From: Streptomyces sp. G-G2
GTDB taxonomy: Bacteria > Actinomycetota > Actinomycetes > Streptomycetales > Streptomycetaceae
Length of the DNA stretch: 64,000 nucleotides
Assembly: GCF_030063135.1 (NCBI RefSeq)
Contig: NZ_JASISO010000026.1
Location: 1 to 64,000 of the forward strand
Reading direction: 5' to 3'
Part shown: one piece after another, positions 15,634 to 24,413 of the stretch
Layout: each line of letters starts with the position of its first letter
How positions within the stretch are numbered: position 1 is the first letter of the stretch
Made by a program: the position numbers and the translations under genes
The notes under the pieces: generated by a model
What the model was told of the DNA's origin: nothing
The model's input: the letters and a program-made list of their open reading frames with translations, nothing else
The model's database searches: none

Positions 15634-17037
15634 TTACAGGCCGAGTTCGACCTCGAACTCGCCCGCTTCGAGGATCGACTTCACGGCCGAGAGGTACCGG
15701 GCCGCGTCCGCGCCGTCCACCAGGCGGTGGTCGTAGGACAGGGTCAGGTACGTCATGTCGCGGATGCCGATGTTCGTGCCCTCGGGGGTCTCGATGACCA
15801 CCGGGCGCTTGACCGTCGCACCGATGCCCAGGATGGCGACCTGGTTCGGGGGCACGATGACCGTGTCGAACAGCGCACCGCGCGAGCCGGTGTTGCTGAT
15901 GGTGAAGGTCGCGCCCGACAGCTCGTCCGGCGTGATCTTGTTGCCGCGGACCTTGGCGGCCAGCGAGGCGGTCGCCTTGGAGATGCCCGCCAGGTTGAGG
16001 TCACCGGCACCCTTGATGACCGGGGTCATCAGGCCCTTCTCGGAGTCCACGGCGATGCCGATGTTCTCCGAGTCGAAGTAGGTGATGGTGCCCTCGTCCT
16101 CGTTGATCCGGGCGTTGACGACCGCGTGGGCCTTCAGCGCCTGGGCCGCGGCCTTGACGAAGAACGGCATCGGTGAGAGCTTGACGCCCTCACGGGCCAG
16201 GAACGAGTCCTTGGCCTGGCCGCGCAGCTTCATGATCTTGGTGATGTCCACCTCGACCACGGAGCTGAGCTGCGCCTGCGAGTGCAGGGCCTTCATCATG
16301 TTGTCGCCGATGACCTTGCGCATGCGGGTCATCTTGACCGTCTGACCGCGCAGCTCGGACACCGCGGAGGCCGGAGCCTTCGCGGCCGGAGCCGCGGCCT
16401 GGGCCGGAGCGGCGGCGGCCTTGGCCGCCTCGGCGGCGGCCAGGACGTCCTGCTTGCGGATGCGGCCACCGACACCGGTGCCCGAGACCGCGGACAGGTT
16501 GACGCCGGACTCCGAGGCGAGCTTGCGCACCAGCGGGGTCACGTACGCACCCTCGTCACCGGCGGGGGCGTGGCCCACGGCAGTCACGGCGGGGGCGGGG
16601 GTGACCGGCGCCGGGGCGGCGACCGGGGCGGCCGGAGCCGGAGCGGCCACCGGAGCGGCCGGGGCCACGGGCGCCGGACCGGCCACGGGGGCGGCCGGGG
16701 CCGGGGCGGCCGGGGCCGGGGCGGCCGGAGCCGGGGCGGCCGGAGCCGGGGCGGCCGGGGCAGCGGGAGCCGGGGCGGCGACCGGAGCCGGGGTGCCGCT
16801 GCCGTCGTCGATGATGGCCAGCTCGGCGCCGACCTCGACGGTCTCGTCCTCGGCGACCTTGATGGAGGCCAGGATGCCCGACACGGGGGACGGGATCTCG
16901 GTGTCGACCTTGTCGGTCGAGACCTCGAGCAACGGCTCGTCGGCCTCGACGCGCTCGCCCTCGGCCTTCAGCCAACGGGTGACAGTGCCCTCAGTAACGC
17001 TCTCTCCGAGCGCCGGAAGGGTTACGGAAACCGACAT
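15634..17037 (-). CDS. sucB: dihydrolipoyl acyltransferase E2 (SucB/DlaT type), single lipoyl domain
   Basis: E2 core of 2-oxo acid dehydrogenase complexes, 467 residues. The lipoyl domain is at residues 1-80 with lipoylated K43 in STDKVDTEI. A very low-complexity Ala-Pro linker spans about 83-153. The peripheral subunit-binding domain is at about 163-200 (YVTPLVRKLASESGVNL...GRIRKQDV). The catalytic domain spans about 225-467, with H437 and D441 in YDHRLVDG. Streptomyces relatives, as I remember them, usually carry two N-terminal lipoyl domains and are over 550 residues, so one domain may be lost here. In actinobacteria this E2 probably serves both pyruvate and 2-oxoglutarate dehydrogenases. 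It lies downstream of lpd with a 53-bp gap. Confidence 0.93.
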   Translation of the reverse strand: MSVSVTLPALGESVTEGTVTRWLKAEGERVEADEPLLEVSTDKVDTEIPSPVSGILASIKVAEDETVEVGAELAIIDDGSGTPAPVAAPAPAAPAAPAPAAPAPAAPAPAAPAPAAPVAGPAPVAPAAPVAAPAPAAPVAAPAPVTPAPAVTAVGHAPAGDEGAYVTPLVRKLASESGVNLSAVSGTGVGGRIRKQDVLAAAEAAKAAAAPAQAAAPAAKAPASAVSELRGQTVKMTRMRKVIGDNMMKALHSQAQLSSVVEVDITKIMKLRGQAKDSFLAREGVKLSPMPFFVKAAAQALKAHAVVNARINEDEGTITYFDSENIGIAVDSEKGLMTPVIKGAGDLNLAGISKATASLAAKVRGNKITPDELSGATFTISNTGSRGALFDTVIVPPNQVAILGIGATVKRPVVIETPEGTNIGIRDMTYLTLSYDHRLVDGADAARYLSAVKSILEAGEFEVELGL

Positions 17038-17090
17038 GGTTTCAGTTGCTCCTAACGAAAGTGCGGAAGTGGTCGTCGCGCCCGTGACGA

Positions 17091-18479
17091 TTAGTCGTGG
17101 TTGTGCAGCGGCTTGCCGGCCAGCGCGAGGTGCGCCTCACCGAGGGCCTCGTTCTGCGTCGGGTGCGCGTGGATGAGCTGCGCGACCTCGGCCGGCAGAG
17201 CTTCCCAGTTGTAGATCAGCTGGGCTTCGCCGACCTGCTCGCCCATGCGGTCGCCCACCATGTGGATGCCGACCACGGCACCGTCCTTGACCTGGACGAG
17301 CTTGATCTCGCCCGCGGTCTTGAGGATCTTGCTCTTGCCGTTGCCCGCGAGGTTGAACTTCGCGGCGATGACCTTGTCCGCACCGTAGATCTCCTTGGCC
17401 TTGGCCTCGGTGATTCCGACGGAAGCGACTTCGGGGTGGCAGTACGTGACGCGCGGAACACCGTCGTAGTCGATCGGGACGGTCTTCTGACCGGCCAGAC
17501 GCTCCGCTACCAGGATGCCCTCGGCGAAGCCGACGTGCGCGAGCTGGAGGGTCGGGACGAGGTCGCCGACGGCCGAGATGGTCGGCACGTTGGTCTGCAT
17601 GTACTCGTCGACCAGGACGTAGCCGCGGTCCATCGCGACGCCCTGCTCCTCGTAGCCCAGACCCTGCGACACGGGGCCGCGGCCGATGGCGACCAGCAGC
17701 ACCTCGGCGTCGAAGGTCTTGCCGTCGGCCAGCGTGACGCGCACGCCGGTCTCGGTGTATTCGGCCTTCTGGAAGAAGGTGCCCAGGTTGAACTTGATGC
17801 CGCGCTTGCGGAACGCGCGCTCAAGGAGCTTCGAGCTGTTCTCGTCCTCCACCGGCACGAGGTGCTTGAGGCCCTCGATGACGGTGACCTCGGAGCCGAA
17901 GGACTTCCACGCCGAGGCGAACTCGACGCCGATGACGCCGCCGCCCAGGATGATCGCGGACTCGGGCACGCGGTCCAGGACCAGCGCGTGGTCCGAGGAG
18001 AGGATGCGGTTGCCGTCGATCTCCAGGCCCGGCAGCGACTTCGGCACGGAGCCGGTCGCCAGCAGGACGTGGCGGCCCTGGACACGCTGGCCGTTCACAT
18101 CGACGGAAGTCGGGGAGGAGAGGCGGCCCTCTCCCTCGATGTAGGTCACCTTGCGCGAGGCGACCAGGCCCTGCAGACCCTTGTACAGGCCCGAGACGAC
18201 CTCGTCCTTGTACTTGTGGACACCGGCGATGTCGATGCCCTCGAAGGTCGCCTTGACACCGAACTGACCCGCTTCGCGGGCCTGGTCAGCGACCTCGCCC
18301 GCGTGGAGAAGGGCCTTCGTGGGGATACATCCGTTGTGCAGGCAGGTGCCACCGAGCTTGTTCTTCTCGATCAGGGCAACGTCGAGACCCAGCTGGGAGG
18401 CCCGCAGCGCCGCGGCGTAACCGCCACTGCCACCGCCGAGGATCACTAGGTCGAAAACGGTGCTGGCGTCGTTCGCCAC
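17091..18479 (-). CDS. lpdA: dihydrolipoyl dehydrogenase (E3)
   Basis: FAD flavoprotein that reoxidises dihydrolipoamide with NAD+. 462 residues from the GTG at 18479; an ATG 18 bp upstream is possible, and GGAGG sits very close to the GTG. FAD motif LGGGSGGYAAA (residues 14-24), redox disulfide GGTCLHNGCIP with C46 and C51, NAD motif LGGGVIGVEFAS, second FAD motif SAVGDLVPTLQLAH, and the catalytic HPTQNE (H439) near the C-terminus. It is first in the leftward lpd-E2 unit. A candidate promoter, TACGCT on the minus strand (18674-18679), implies a leader near 190 nt. Confidence 0.97.
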   Translation of the reverse strand: MANDASTVFDLVILGGGSGGYAAALRASQLGLDVALIEKNKLGGTCLHNGCIPTKALLHAGEVADQAREAGQFGVKATFEGIDIAGVHKYKDEVVSGLYKGLQGLVASRKVTYIEGEGRLSSPTSVDVNGQRVQGRHVLLATGSVPKSLPGLEIDGNRILSSDHALVLDRVPESAIILGGGVIGVEFASAWKSFGSEVTVIEGLKHLVPVEDENSSKLLERAFRKRGIKFNLGTFFQKAEYTETGVRVTLADGKTFDAEVLLVAIGRGPVSQGLGYEEQGVAMDRGYVLVDEYMQTNVPTISAVGDLVPTLQLAHVGFAEGILVAERLAGQKTVPIDYDGVPRVTYCHPEVASVGITEAKAKEIYGADKVIAAKFNLAGNGKSKILKTAGEIKLVQVKDGAVVGIHMVGDRMGEQVGEAQLIYNWEALPAEVAQLIHAHPTQNEALGEAHLALAGKPLHNHD

Positions 18480-18717
18480 GTCACGTCCTCCATGCATGTG
18501 CGCCGGGCGCCGGTCCTCTGGGACCGGGCGGCGGCTGGTAATCGGCCGCTTTTCTTCGGCCCTGTGGTGGGGGCCCTGTCCTGCCGAGAACCCATCTTCG
18601 CATTTGTCGGGGGAACGCGGGACGCCGGGCCCGTGGTGTGACCGGTCGTTCTGCCCGAACAGGGGGTTACCCCAGCGTAGAAACCTACGGAGCGGCAGGA
18701 AGTTTCGTCGAGAGTGA
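18480..18717 (-). promoter_or_regulatory. lpd upstream region
   Basis: This stretch, together with the hairpin and the pepA 3' flank, makes about 310 bases without a gene. It holds a minus-strand TACGCT -10 candidate (18674-18679). The box is embedded in the short dyad GTAG-aaac-CTAC (18677-18688), followed by a long leader with no clear conserved RNA fold. Confidence 0.35.
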
Positions 18718-18756
18718 ACGCGCCCCCGCGACCTTGGTCAGGTCCCGGGGGCGCGT
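18718..18756 (-). terminator. pepA terminator
   Basis: A 17-bp stem with one mismatch (18718-18734 with 18740-18756) and 5-nt loop, 35 bp past the pepA stop. Confidence 0.78.
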
Positions 18757-18790
18757 CGTCGCACTCCGTTCACCGCGCGTGCGCGGTGTG

Positions 18791-20320
18791 TCAGCCCAGG
18801 TCGCCCGTGGCCGTGCGCTCGGCCAGCCGCACCAGGGTGCGCACGGCCGAGCCGGTGCCGCCCTTCGGGGTGTAGCCGTACGGCGCGCCCTCGTGGAAGG
18901 CCGGACCCGCGATGTCCAGGTGCGCCCAGGTGATGCCCTCGCCCACGAACTCCTGCAGGAAGAGACCGGCGACCAGGCCGCCGCCCATGCGCTCGCCCAT
19001 GTTCGCCAGGTCGGCGGTGGGGGAGTCCATGCCCTTGCGCAGGTCGGCGGGGAGCGGCATCGGCCAGGAGGCCTCGCCGACCTCCTCGGCGATCTCGTGG
19101 ATCGACGTACGGAACGCGTCGTCGTTGGCCATGATGCCGAAGGTCCGGTTGCCCAGGGCCAGCACCATCGCGCCGGTCAGGGTCGCGACGTCCACGATCG
19201 CGTCCGGGTTGTCCTCGGAGGCCTTGGTCAGCGCGTCCGCGAGGACCAGGCGGCCCTCGGCGTCCGTGTTGAGGACCTCGACGGTCTTGCCGCTGTACAT
19301 GCGCAGCACGTCACCGGGCTTGGTGGCGGAGCCGGACGGCATGTTCTCGGCGAGCGCGAGCCAGCCGGTGACATTGACCTGGAGGCCCAGCTTGGCGGCC
19401 GCGACGACGGCGGCGAACACGGCGGCCGCGCCGGACATGTCGCACTTCATCGTCTCGTTGTGGCCGGCGGGCTTGAGCGAGATGCCGCCCGAGTCGTAGG
19501 TGATGCCCTTGCCGACGAAGGCCAGGGTCTTCTCCGCCTTGGCGTGGGTGTAGGAGAGCTTCACCAGGCGCGGCGGGTTCTCGGAGCCCTTGCCGACGCC
19601 GATGAGGCCGCCGTAGCCGCCCTTGAGGAGCGCCTTCTCGTCGAGCACCTGGACCTTGATCCCGTGCTCCTTGGCGGTCGCGGAGGCGACCGCGGCGAAG
19701 GCCTCGGGGGTCAGGTCGTTCGGCGGGGTGTTGATCAGGTCGCGGGCGATGTTGACCTCGGCCGCGACGATGACAGCGCGCTCGGCGGCGGCCTTGTGCT
19801 CCTTGTCGCGCGGCTTCGCGCCGAGCAGGGCGATCTCGGCGAGGGGCTGCTTCGGGCCGCCGTTCTTGACGGCCTTCTTGTCGCCGCCCTGGTACACGGT
19901 GAACGCGTACGCGCCCAGCAGGGCGCCCTCGGCGACCGCGGTCACGGCGGAGGCGTCGTCCAGGGGGAGTGCGAAGGCGGCCTTCTTGGTGCCGTGCAGC
20001 GCGCGGGCGGCGGCGCCGGAAGCGCGGCGCAGCGCCTCCTCGTCGTAGGACTCGTCCGTGTCCGGGACCGAGCCGAGCCCGACCGCCAGCACGACCGGGA
20101 CCTTCAGGCCGGCCGGGGCGGGCAGCTTGGTGACCTCGCCTTCGGCGCCGGAGGCGCCGAGGGCGTCGAGCACGGCGGCCAGCTTTCCGTCGAACGCCTT
20201 GTCCACGGCCTCGGCGCCGGCGGCTACTACGGGTCCCTTGGGGCCCTTCGCCACGCCGACCACGAGGGCGTCGGCGCGCAGCGTCGCCGCGCCGGCAGTG
20301 CTGAGAGTCAGAGCAGTCAC
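18791..20320 (-). CDS. pepA: leucyl aminopeptidase (M17)
   Basis: Cytosolic dinuclear-metal aminopeptidase that removes N-terminal residues from peptides; 509 residues. The signature NTDAEGRLVLADAL (metal-binding Asp/Glu) is in the C-terminal half. Preceding metal ligands are in VGKGITYDSGGISLKP (catalytic Lys and Asp) and MKCDMSGAAAV. The N-terminal domain (about 1-170) is the less conserved macro-like domain. The start is the GTG at 20320, giving VTALTLSTAGAATLRADALVVG; an upstream ATG would add 30 atypical residues. It is divergent from the deacetylase-like gene at 20679 and next to lpd in conserved Streptomyces order. Confidence 0.95.
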   Translation of the reverse strand: MTALTLSTAGAATLRADALVVGVAKGPKGPVVAAGAEAVDKAFDGKLAAVLDALGASGAEGEVTKLPAPAGLKVPVVLAVGLGSVPDTDESYDEEALRRASGAAARALHGTKKAAFALPLDDASAVTAVAEGALLGAYAFTVYQGGDKKAVKNGGPKQPLAEIALLGAKPRDKEHKAAAERAVIVAAEVNIARDLINTPPNDLTPEAFAAVASATAKEHGIKVQVLDEKALLKGGYGGLIGVGKGSENPPRLVKLSYTHAKAEKTLAFVGKGITYDSGGISLKPAGHNETMKCDMSGAAAVFAAVVAAAKLGLQVNVTGWLALAENMPSGSATKPGDVLRMYSGKTVEVLNTDAEGRLVLADALTKASEDNPDAIVDVATLTGAMVLALGNRTFGIMANDDAFRTSIHEIAEEVGEASWPMPLPADLRKGMDSPTADLANMGERMGGGLVAGLFLQEFVGEGITWAHLDIAGPAFHEGAPYGYTPKGGTGSAVRTLVRLAERTATGDLG

Positions 20321-20678
20321 GGTGGTGAAGTCTCGCTTCCGTCTATGTGGTGTGAGGCTGCGGTCGGGTCGGGATCGCCGGCCGTTCCAGCAGCGATCGT
20401 AATCCGGCACTGCGGCCGCCAGAAATGAGCCTACGCGTACGGACTCGTCCGTACGTCACTCGAAGGTTTGGCAAGTTGTTCGACCCGGGGGCCTGAGGGT
20501 TCACCCATCTGTGGTCTCTGTTCCAGGTTTGCCGCTTAGACCTGACGAGGTCCGAGAGACTCGAGCCACTCTCGCAAGGGGACGCGGGGTCCCTTTGCAT
20601 GATTTCCACAGAGCCTCCCCGGCCCGGCCGTCCGCCACAGGGCCGTAGTCGAGGGATGTCTGCGGGGGGAAGGCCGAA
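20321..20678. promoter_or_regulatory. divergent intergenic region pepA / exopolysaccharide cluster
   Basis: 358 bases without a gene. Visible elements are the dyad GACCT-gacg-AGGTC (20539-20552), an adjacent GAGAG...CTCTC dyad (about 20554-20573), and the ribosome site GGGGGAAGG for the gene at 20679. No convincing -10/-35 pair stands out, but promoters for both directions and control of the cluster must lie here. Confidence 0.35.
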
Positions 20679-22706
20679 ATGGTCAACAAGAACCGGATGA
20701 ACAGGGTCGCCGCCGCCATGGCCGCGGCAGCCCTGATGTCCGTCGCAGTACCCGCCGCGACCGCTCAGGCGGCCACGGCACCACGGATCGACCTGAAGGT
20801 GCTGGTCGTCGACGACGGCGGCAGCTCCGTACAGGCGATCACCGCGGAACTCACCGGCAGTGGCGTTCCGTTCACCCGCGTCGACCTGGGCAGCAGCAGC
20901 CGCCCGGTGATCAACGCGGCGTACCTCGCCGACACCGTCGACGGGCGTCCGCGCGCCAAGTTCCAGGGCGTGGTGCTCCCGAACGAGAACCCGTTCGGAG
21001 CGGGCTCGGCCGAGATGGCCGCGCTCAGCGCCTACGAGACGACCTACAACATCCGGCAGGTGGACGCCTACACCTGGGCGCACCCGGAGGTGGGTCTGGA
21101 GTACACCGACAACGGGGGGTACAGCGGGACGCTCGACGGCACGCAGGCGGCCGTCACGGCGGCCGGGAAGACGGGTCCCTTCGGCTACCTGGGGGGTCAG
21201 GTCGCCTTCGAGGACAACTCACCTCTGATCCCGGAGAGTTACGGCTTCATCGCCAAGCCGCGCGCGGGCTACACGAGCTTCCTCGACGCCCCGGTCGGCT
21301 CGGGGCGGGCCTCGCTCGTCGGCGAGTACGCGCACGACGGGCGCATGGAACTGGTGGTCACCTTCGGGTACAACCAGTACCAGCAGCAGTTCCGGCTACT
21401 GGCCCGGGGCATCGTCGAGTGGCTCACCCAGGACGTCCACCTCGGCCGCAGCCGCAGCTACTTCGCGGTCCACGTCGACGACGTGCTCGCCCCGGACGCA
21501 CGCTGGAGCAAGGACCTCAACTGCACGCCGGGCGACTACGCCTGCCCGGGCGGCGAGGGCCAGGAGAGCGACATCCGGATGACCGCCGCCGACGCGCAGT
21601 ACCTCGCGCAGTGGCAGACGAGCAAGAACTTCAAGCTCGACATGGTCTTCAACGCCGGAGCGGGGGAGGAGTGGAAGGCGGCGCACGGCGCCACCGACGC
21701 GCTCGCCGCCCAGCTCATCGCCGACAAGGCGAAGTACCGCTGGGTCAACCACACCTACACGCATCTCTTCCTCGGGTGCGTGCAGAACGTCGCCACCAAC
21801 CCCTGGTCGTGCAGCACCAACGCCCAGGGCGCCATCCAGTGGGTCACCAGGGCCGACATCTCGTCGCAGATCAGCCAGAACAACAACTGGGCCGCCTCCA
21901 AGGGCATCACCACCGACCGCTCCGAACTGGTCACCGGTGAGCACTCGGGCCTCAAGGTGCTGCCGCAGCAGCCCGTGGACAACCCCAACCTGGCCCAGGC
22001 GCTCGCCGACAACGGCGTGAAGTGGACGGCGAGCGACAACTCCCGCGAGCCCGGCATGCGGGCGGTCGGCGCCGCCCAGACCGTCCCCCGGTACCCGATG
22101 AACGTGTACTACAACACGGGCACCAACGCGGAGATGGCCGACGAGTACAGCTGGATCTACACCAGCCGCGCGGACGGCGGCAGCGGCCTGTGCGAGGACA
22201 ACCCGGGGACCTCTACCTGCCTGCCCGGCGCCCTCGACCCGAACACCGGCTTCCTGAACTACATCGTCCCCCAGGAGGCCCGTACCGCCCTGCGGCACGT
22301 CCTCTCCAACGATCCGCGCCCGCACTACGTCCACCAGGCCAACCTCGCCGAGGAGCGCACCCTCTACCCGGTGCTCGACCAGGTCCTCGACACCTACCGC
22401 ACGCTCTACGCCCCCAGCGTGCCCGTCGTCAACCAGAGCCAGAAGGACTCCGGTGTCGAGCTGAGCCGCCGCACCGCCTGGGACAAGGCGCTCGCCGCGG
22501 GCCAGGTCACCGCCTACCGCATCGGGACCGACGTCACGGTCAAGGCCCCCGGCGGGGTCGTCGCGCCGATCACCGCCCCCGAAGGCACCAAGAAGCAGAT
22601 GCTGCTCGGTACGTCCGTCTTCGGCGAGGCCTACGCGGGCAACCGGTCCGCGTGGACGGCGCCGGAGGCCCTCCAGTCCGCGGTGACGCTCAGGCTGCCC
22701 AGCTGA
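20679..22706 (+). CDS. secreted polysaccharide deacetylase-like protein (Agd3/CE18-like)
   Basis: 675-residue exported protein. The signal peptide is residues 1-32 (basic start, Ala-rich core, ATAQA-AT cleavage). Residues 38-250 form an alpha/beta domain (KVLVVDDGG start). The catalytic-looking region has HVDD (residues 265-268), an insertion with a Cys pair (C282, C289), and NHTYTH (357-362). An Asp pair plus an HxxxxH-type motif is the arrangement of polysaccharide deacetylases. PHYVHQANL (548-556) may add a further ligand. The C-terminal ~100 residues form a beta-rich domain. The overall plan resembles the fungal galactosaminogalactan deacetylase Agd3 and the deacetylase part of PelA; this is from motif order, not a search. 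It likely acts outside the membrane on the polymer made by the downstream genes. Confidence 0.68.
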   Translation: MVNKNRMNRVAAAMAAAALMSVAVPAATAQAATAPRIDLKVLVVDDGGSSVQAITAELTGSGVPFTRVDLGSSSRPVINAAYLADTVDGRPRAKFQGVVLPNENPFGAGSAEMAALSAYETTYNIRQVDAYTWAHPEVGLEYTDNGGYSGTLDGTQAAVTAAGKTGPFGYLGGQVAFEDNSPLIPESYGFIAKPRAGYTSFLDAPVGSGRASLVGEYAHDGRMELVVTFGYNQYQQQFRLLARGIVEWLTQDVHLGRSRSYFAVHVDDVLAPDARWSKDLNCTPGDYACPGGEGQESDIRMTAADAQYLAQWQTSKNFKLDMVFNAGAGEEWKAAHGATDALAAQLIADKAKYRWVNHTYTHLFLGCVQNVATNPWSCSTNAQGAIQWVTRADISSQISQNNNWAASKGITTDRSELVTGEHSGLKVLPQQPVDNPNLAQALADNGVKWTASDNSREPGMRAVGAAQTVPRYPMNVYYNTGTNAEMADEYSWIYTSRADGGSGLCEDNPGTSTCLPGALDPNTGFLNYIVPQEARTALRHVLSNDPRPHYVHQANLAEERTLYPVLDQVLDTYRTLYAPSVPVVNQSQKDSGVELSRRTAWDKALAAGQVTAYRIGTDVTVKAPGGVVAPITAPEGTKKQMLLGTSVFGEAYAGNRSAWTAPEALQSAVTLRLPS

Positions 22707-22770
22707 CGCGCCCAGCTGACCCGTCACAGCTGACCGTCTCGGCTGACCTGTCGCAGCCGACCGGCCCGGC
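22694..22770 (+). repeat. degenerate 13-14 bp tandem array at the 3' end of the deacetylase gene
   Basis: Six imperfect copies of a unit centred on AGCTGAC/AGCCGAC, with variable 5-7 nt spacers, run from the last codons of the deacetylase-like gene into the intergenic region. No dyad symmetry was seen. It is probably a slippage-generated array. Confidence 0.5.
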
Positions 22771-22823
22771 CGACCGGGCCTGACCGCACCCAACAGCACG
22801 TCGCAGCACACGCAGCACACAGT

Positions 22824-22861
22824 GCCGGCGCTCCGCGAACCCACGGGCGCCGGCCCCTTTT
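22824..22861 (+). terminator. hairpin with U-tract after the deacetylase-like gene
   Basis: GCCGGCGC (22824-22831) pairs with GCGCCGGC (22847-22854), followed by CCCTTTT. It lies 118 bp after the stop and 22 bp before the glycosyltransferase start, so it could reduce read-through into the rest of the cluster. Confidence 0.6.
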
Positions 22862-22883
22862 CCGTCCTGGGGGGACACACCGC

Positions 22884-24413
22884 ATGAGCCATGGGCGTCA
22901 TGTCACCATGCTCACCGAAGGCACCTATCCACACGTGCACGGGGGCGTCAGCACCTGGTGCGACCAGCTGGTCCGCGGCATGCCGGAGGTCGACTTCAAC
23001 GTCATAGCCCTCACCGGCTCGGGACGCGAGCCGGTGACCTGGGAACTGCCGCGCAACGTCTACCGGCACACCGCCGTACCGCTCTGGGGCCCGGCGCCCG
23101 GCCGAGGCCGCCGCTGGGCCCTGCGGGGCAAGGCCCACCGCCGCTTCACCGAGACGTACGAGCAGTTCCTGCTCTCGCTGCTCGACCCGGCCCGCGGGGG
23201 GTTCTCCGCCGCCCTCCACGAACTGGCCCTGCACGCCCGGGCCGGACGGCTCGCCGCCGTCCTGCGCTCCGAATCCGTCCTGCGCACCCTGATATCCGTG
23301 TGGACCCGCCCGGAACTGCCCACCGCGGGCGCCGCGCCCACCATCCACGACGCGCTCACCGCCACGGACCTGCTGGAACACGCGCTGCGCCCGCTCGCCG
23401 TCCGGATCCCGCCCGACAGCGTCGCGCACGCCGTCAGCAGCGGCCTCGCGACCCTGCCCGCGCTCGCCGCCAAACGCCTCGACGGGGTCCCGTTCCTGCT
23501 CACCGAGCACGGCATCTACCTGCGCGAGCGCTACCTCGGCTACCGCACCGCCGCGCAGCGCTGGCCCGTCAAGGCCCTGATGCTCGGCTTCTACCGCGAG
23601 CTGAACACCGAGGGCTACCGCCAGGCCGATCTGATCACCCCGTGCAACCAGTACAACCGGCGCTGGGAGGAGCGCGGCGGGGCGCCCTCCGACAAGATCC
23701 GTACGGTCTACAACGGCGTCGACCCGCACGCCTTCCCCGAGGCCGGGCCCGAGCCGGAGGTCCCCACCCTCAGCTGGTGCGGACGCATCGACCCGATCAA
23801 GGACCTCGAAACCCTCATCCGGGCCTACGCGTTCATGCGCGAGGAGCTGCCCGCCCTGCGGCTGCGGCTTTTCGGACCCGTCCCGGCGGGTTGCGAGGAC
23901 TACCGGCTGCGCCTGGAGAAGCTCGCCGCCGAACTCGGGGTCGGCGACGGGATCTCGTACGAGGGCCGCATCGAGCAGGTCGCCAAGGCCTATGCGGCGG
24001 GCAGCATCGTGATGCTCTCCAGCATCAGCGAGGGCTTCCCCTTCAGCATCATCGAGGCCATGTCCTGTGGCCGCACCACCGTCTCCACCGATGTCGGCGG
24101 GGTCCGCGAGGCCGTCGGCGACACCGGGCTCGTCGTCCCGCCCCGCGAACCCGAACTCATGGCCAAGGCCACCCTCGCCCTGCTGCGCGACGACGCCCGC
24201 CGCGCGGAACTGGGCCGGATGTCCCGCAAGCGGGTGGTGGAGAAGTTCACCCTGCACCAGTCCGTGGACGGCTTCCGGCACATCTACCGCGAACTCGCCG
24301 ATGAGAAGCGGGCCGGACAGCCCGTGCTGCCCGTCCACGCGGGCGACGACTGGACCCAGCGCCTCGCCGACCCCTGGTACCGCGAACTCGCCGCCGACGG
24401 GAGCCTGTGGTGA
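22884..24413 (+). CDS. PelF-type GT4 glycosyltransferase (DUF3492)
   Basis: Cytoplasmic retaining glycosyltransferase of GT-B fold, 509 residues. The N-terminal DUF3492 hallmark HGGVSTWCDQL is at 19-29, TEHGIYLRER at 207-216 and YNGVD at 276-280. The GT4 donor site contains GRIDPIKD (300-307) and the EX7E motif SEGFPFSIIEAM (E383, E391). PelF of Pseudomonas polymerises UDP-GalNAc, and fungal Gtb3 is related, so a hexosamine-type polymer is the likely product. ATG 22884 has a GGGGGGA site. Its stop overlaps the GTG of the next, membrane gene (GTGA), implying coupled synthesis of the two proteins. Confidence 0.88.
   Translation: MSHGRHVTMLTEGTYPHVHGGVSTWCDQLVRGMPEVDFNVIALTGSGREPVTWELPRNVYRHTAVPLWGPAPGRGRRWALRGKAHRRFTETYEQFLLSLLDPARGGFSAALHELALHARAGRLAAVLRSESVLRTLISVWTRPELPTAGAAPTIHDALTATDLLEHALRPLAVRIPPDSVAHAVSSGLATLPALAAKRLDGVPFLLTEHGIYLRERYLGYRTAAQRWPVKALMLGFYRELNTEGYRQADLITPCNQYNRRWEERGGAPSDKIRTVYNGVDPHAFPEAGPEPEVPTLSWCGRIDPIKDLETLIRAYAFMREELPALRLRLFGPVPAGCEDYRLRLEKLAAELGVGDGISYEGRIEQVAKAYAAGSIVMLSSISEGFPFSIIEAMSCGRTTVSTDVGGVREAVGDTGLVVPPREPELMAKATLALLRDDARRAELGRMSRKRVVEKFTLHQSVDGFRHIYRELADEKRAGQPVLPVHAGDDWTQRLADPWYRELAADGSLW

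Noticed and set aside
16600..16790. Possible repeat array or CRISPR in the E2 gene
   Set aside because: It is the Ala-Pro linker coding repeat in frame, without spacers; the protein explains the pattern.
20599..20678. c-di-AMP (ydaO) type riboswitch upstream of the exopolysaccharide cluster
   Set aside because: No conserved ydaO core strings were found; only short dyads are visible.
20679..22706. Deacetylase-like protein as a GH18 chitinase or PelA full-length homologue
   Set aside because: No chitinase DxxDxDxE motif, and the GH114-type hydrolase is a separate gene in the cluster rather than a fused domain.
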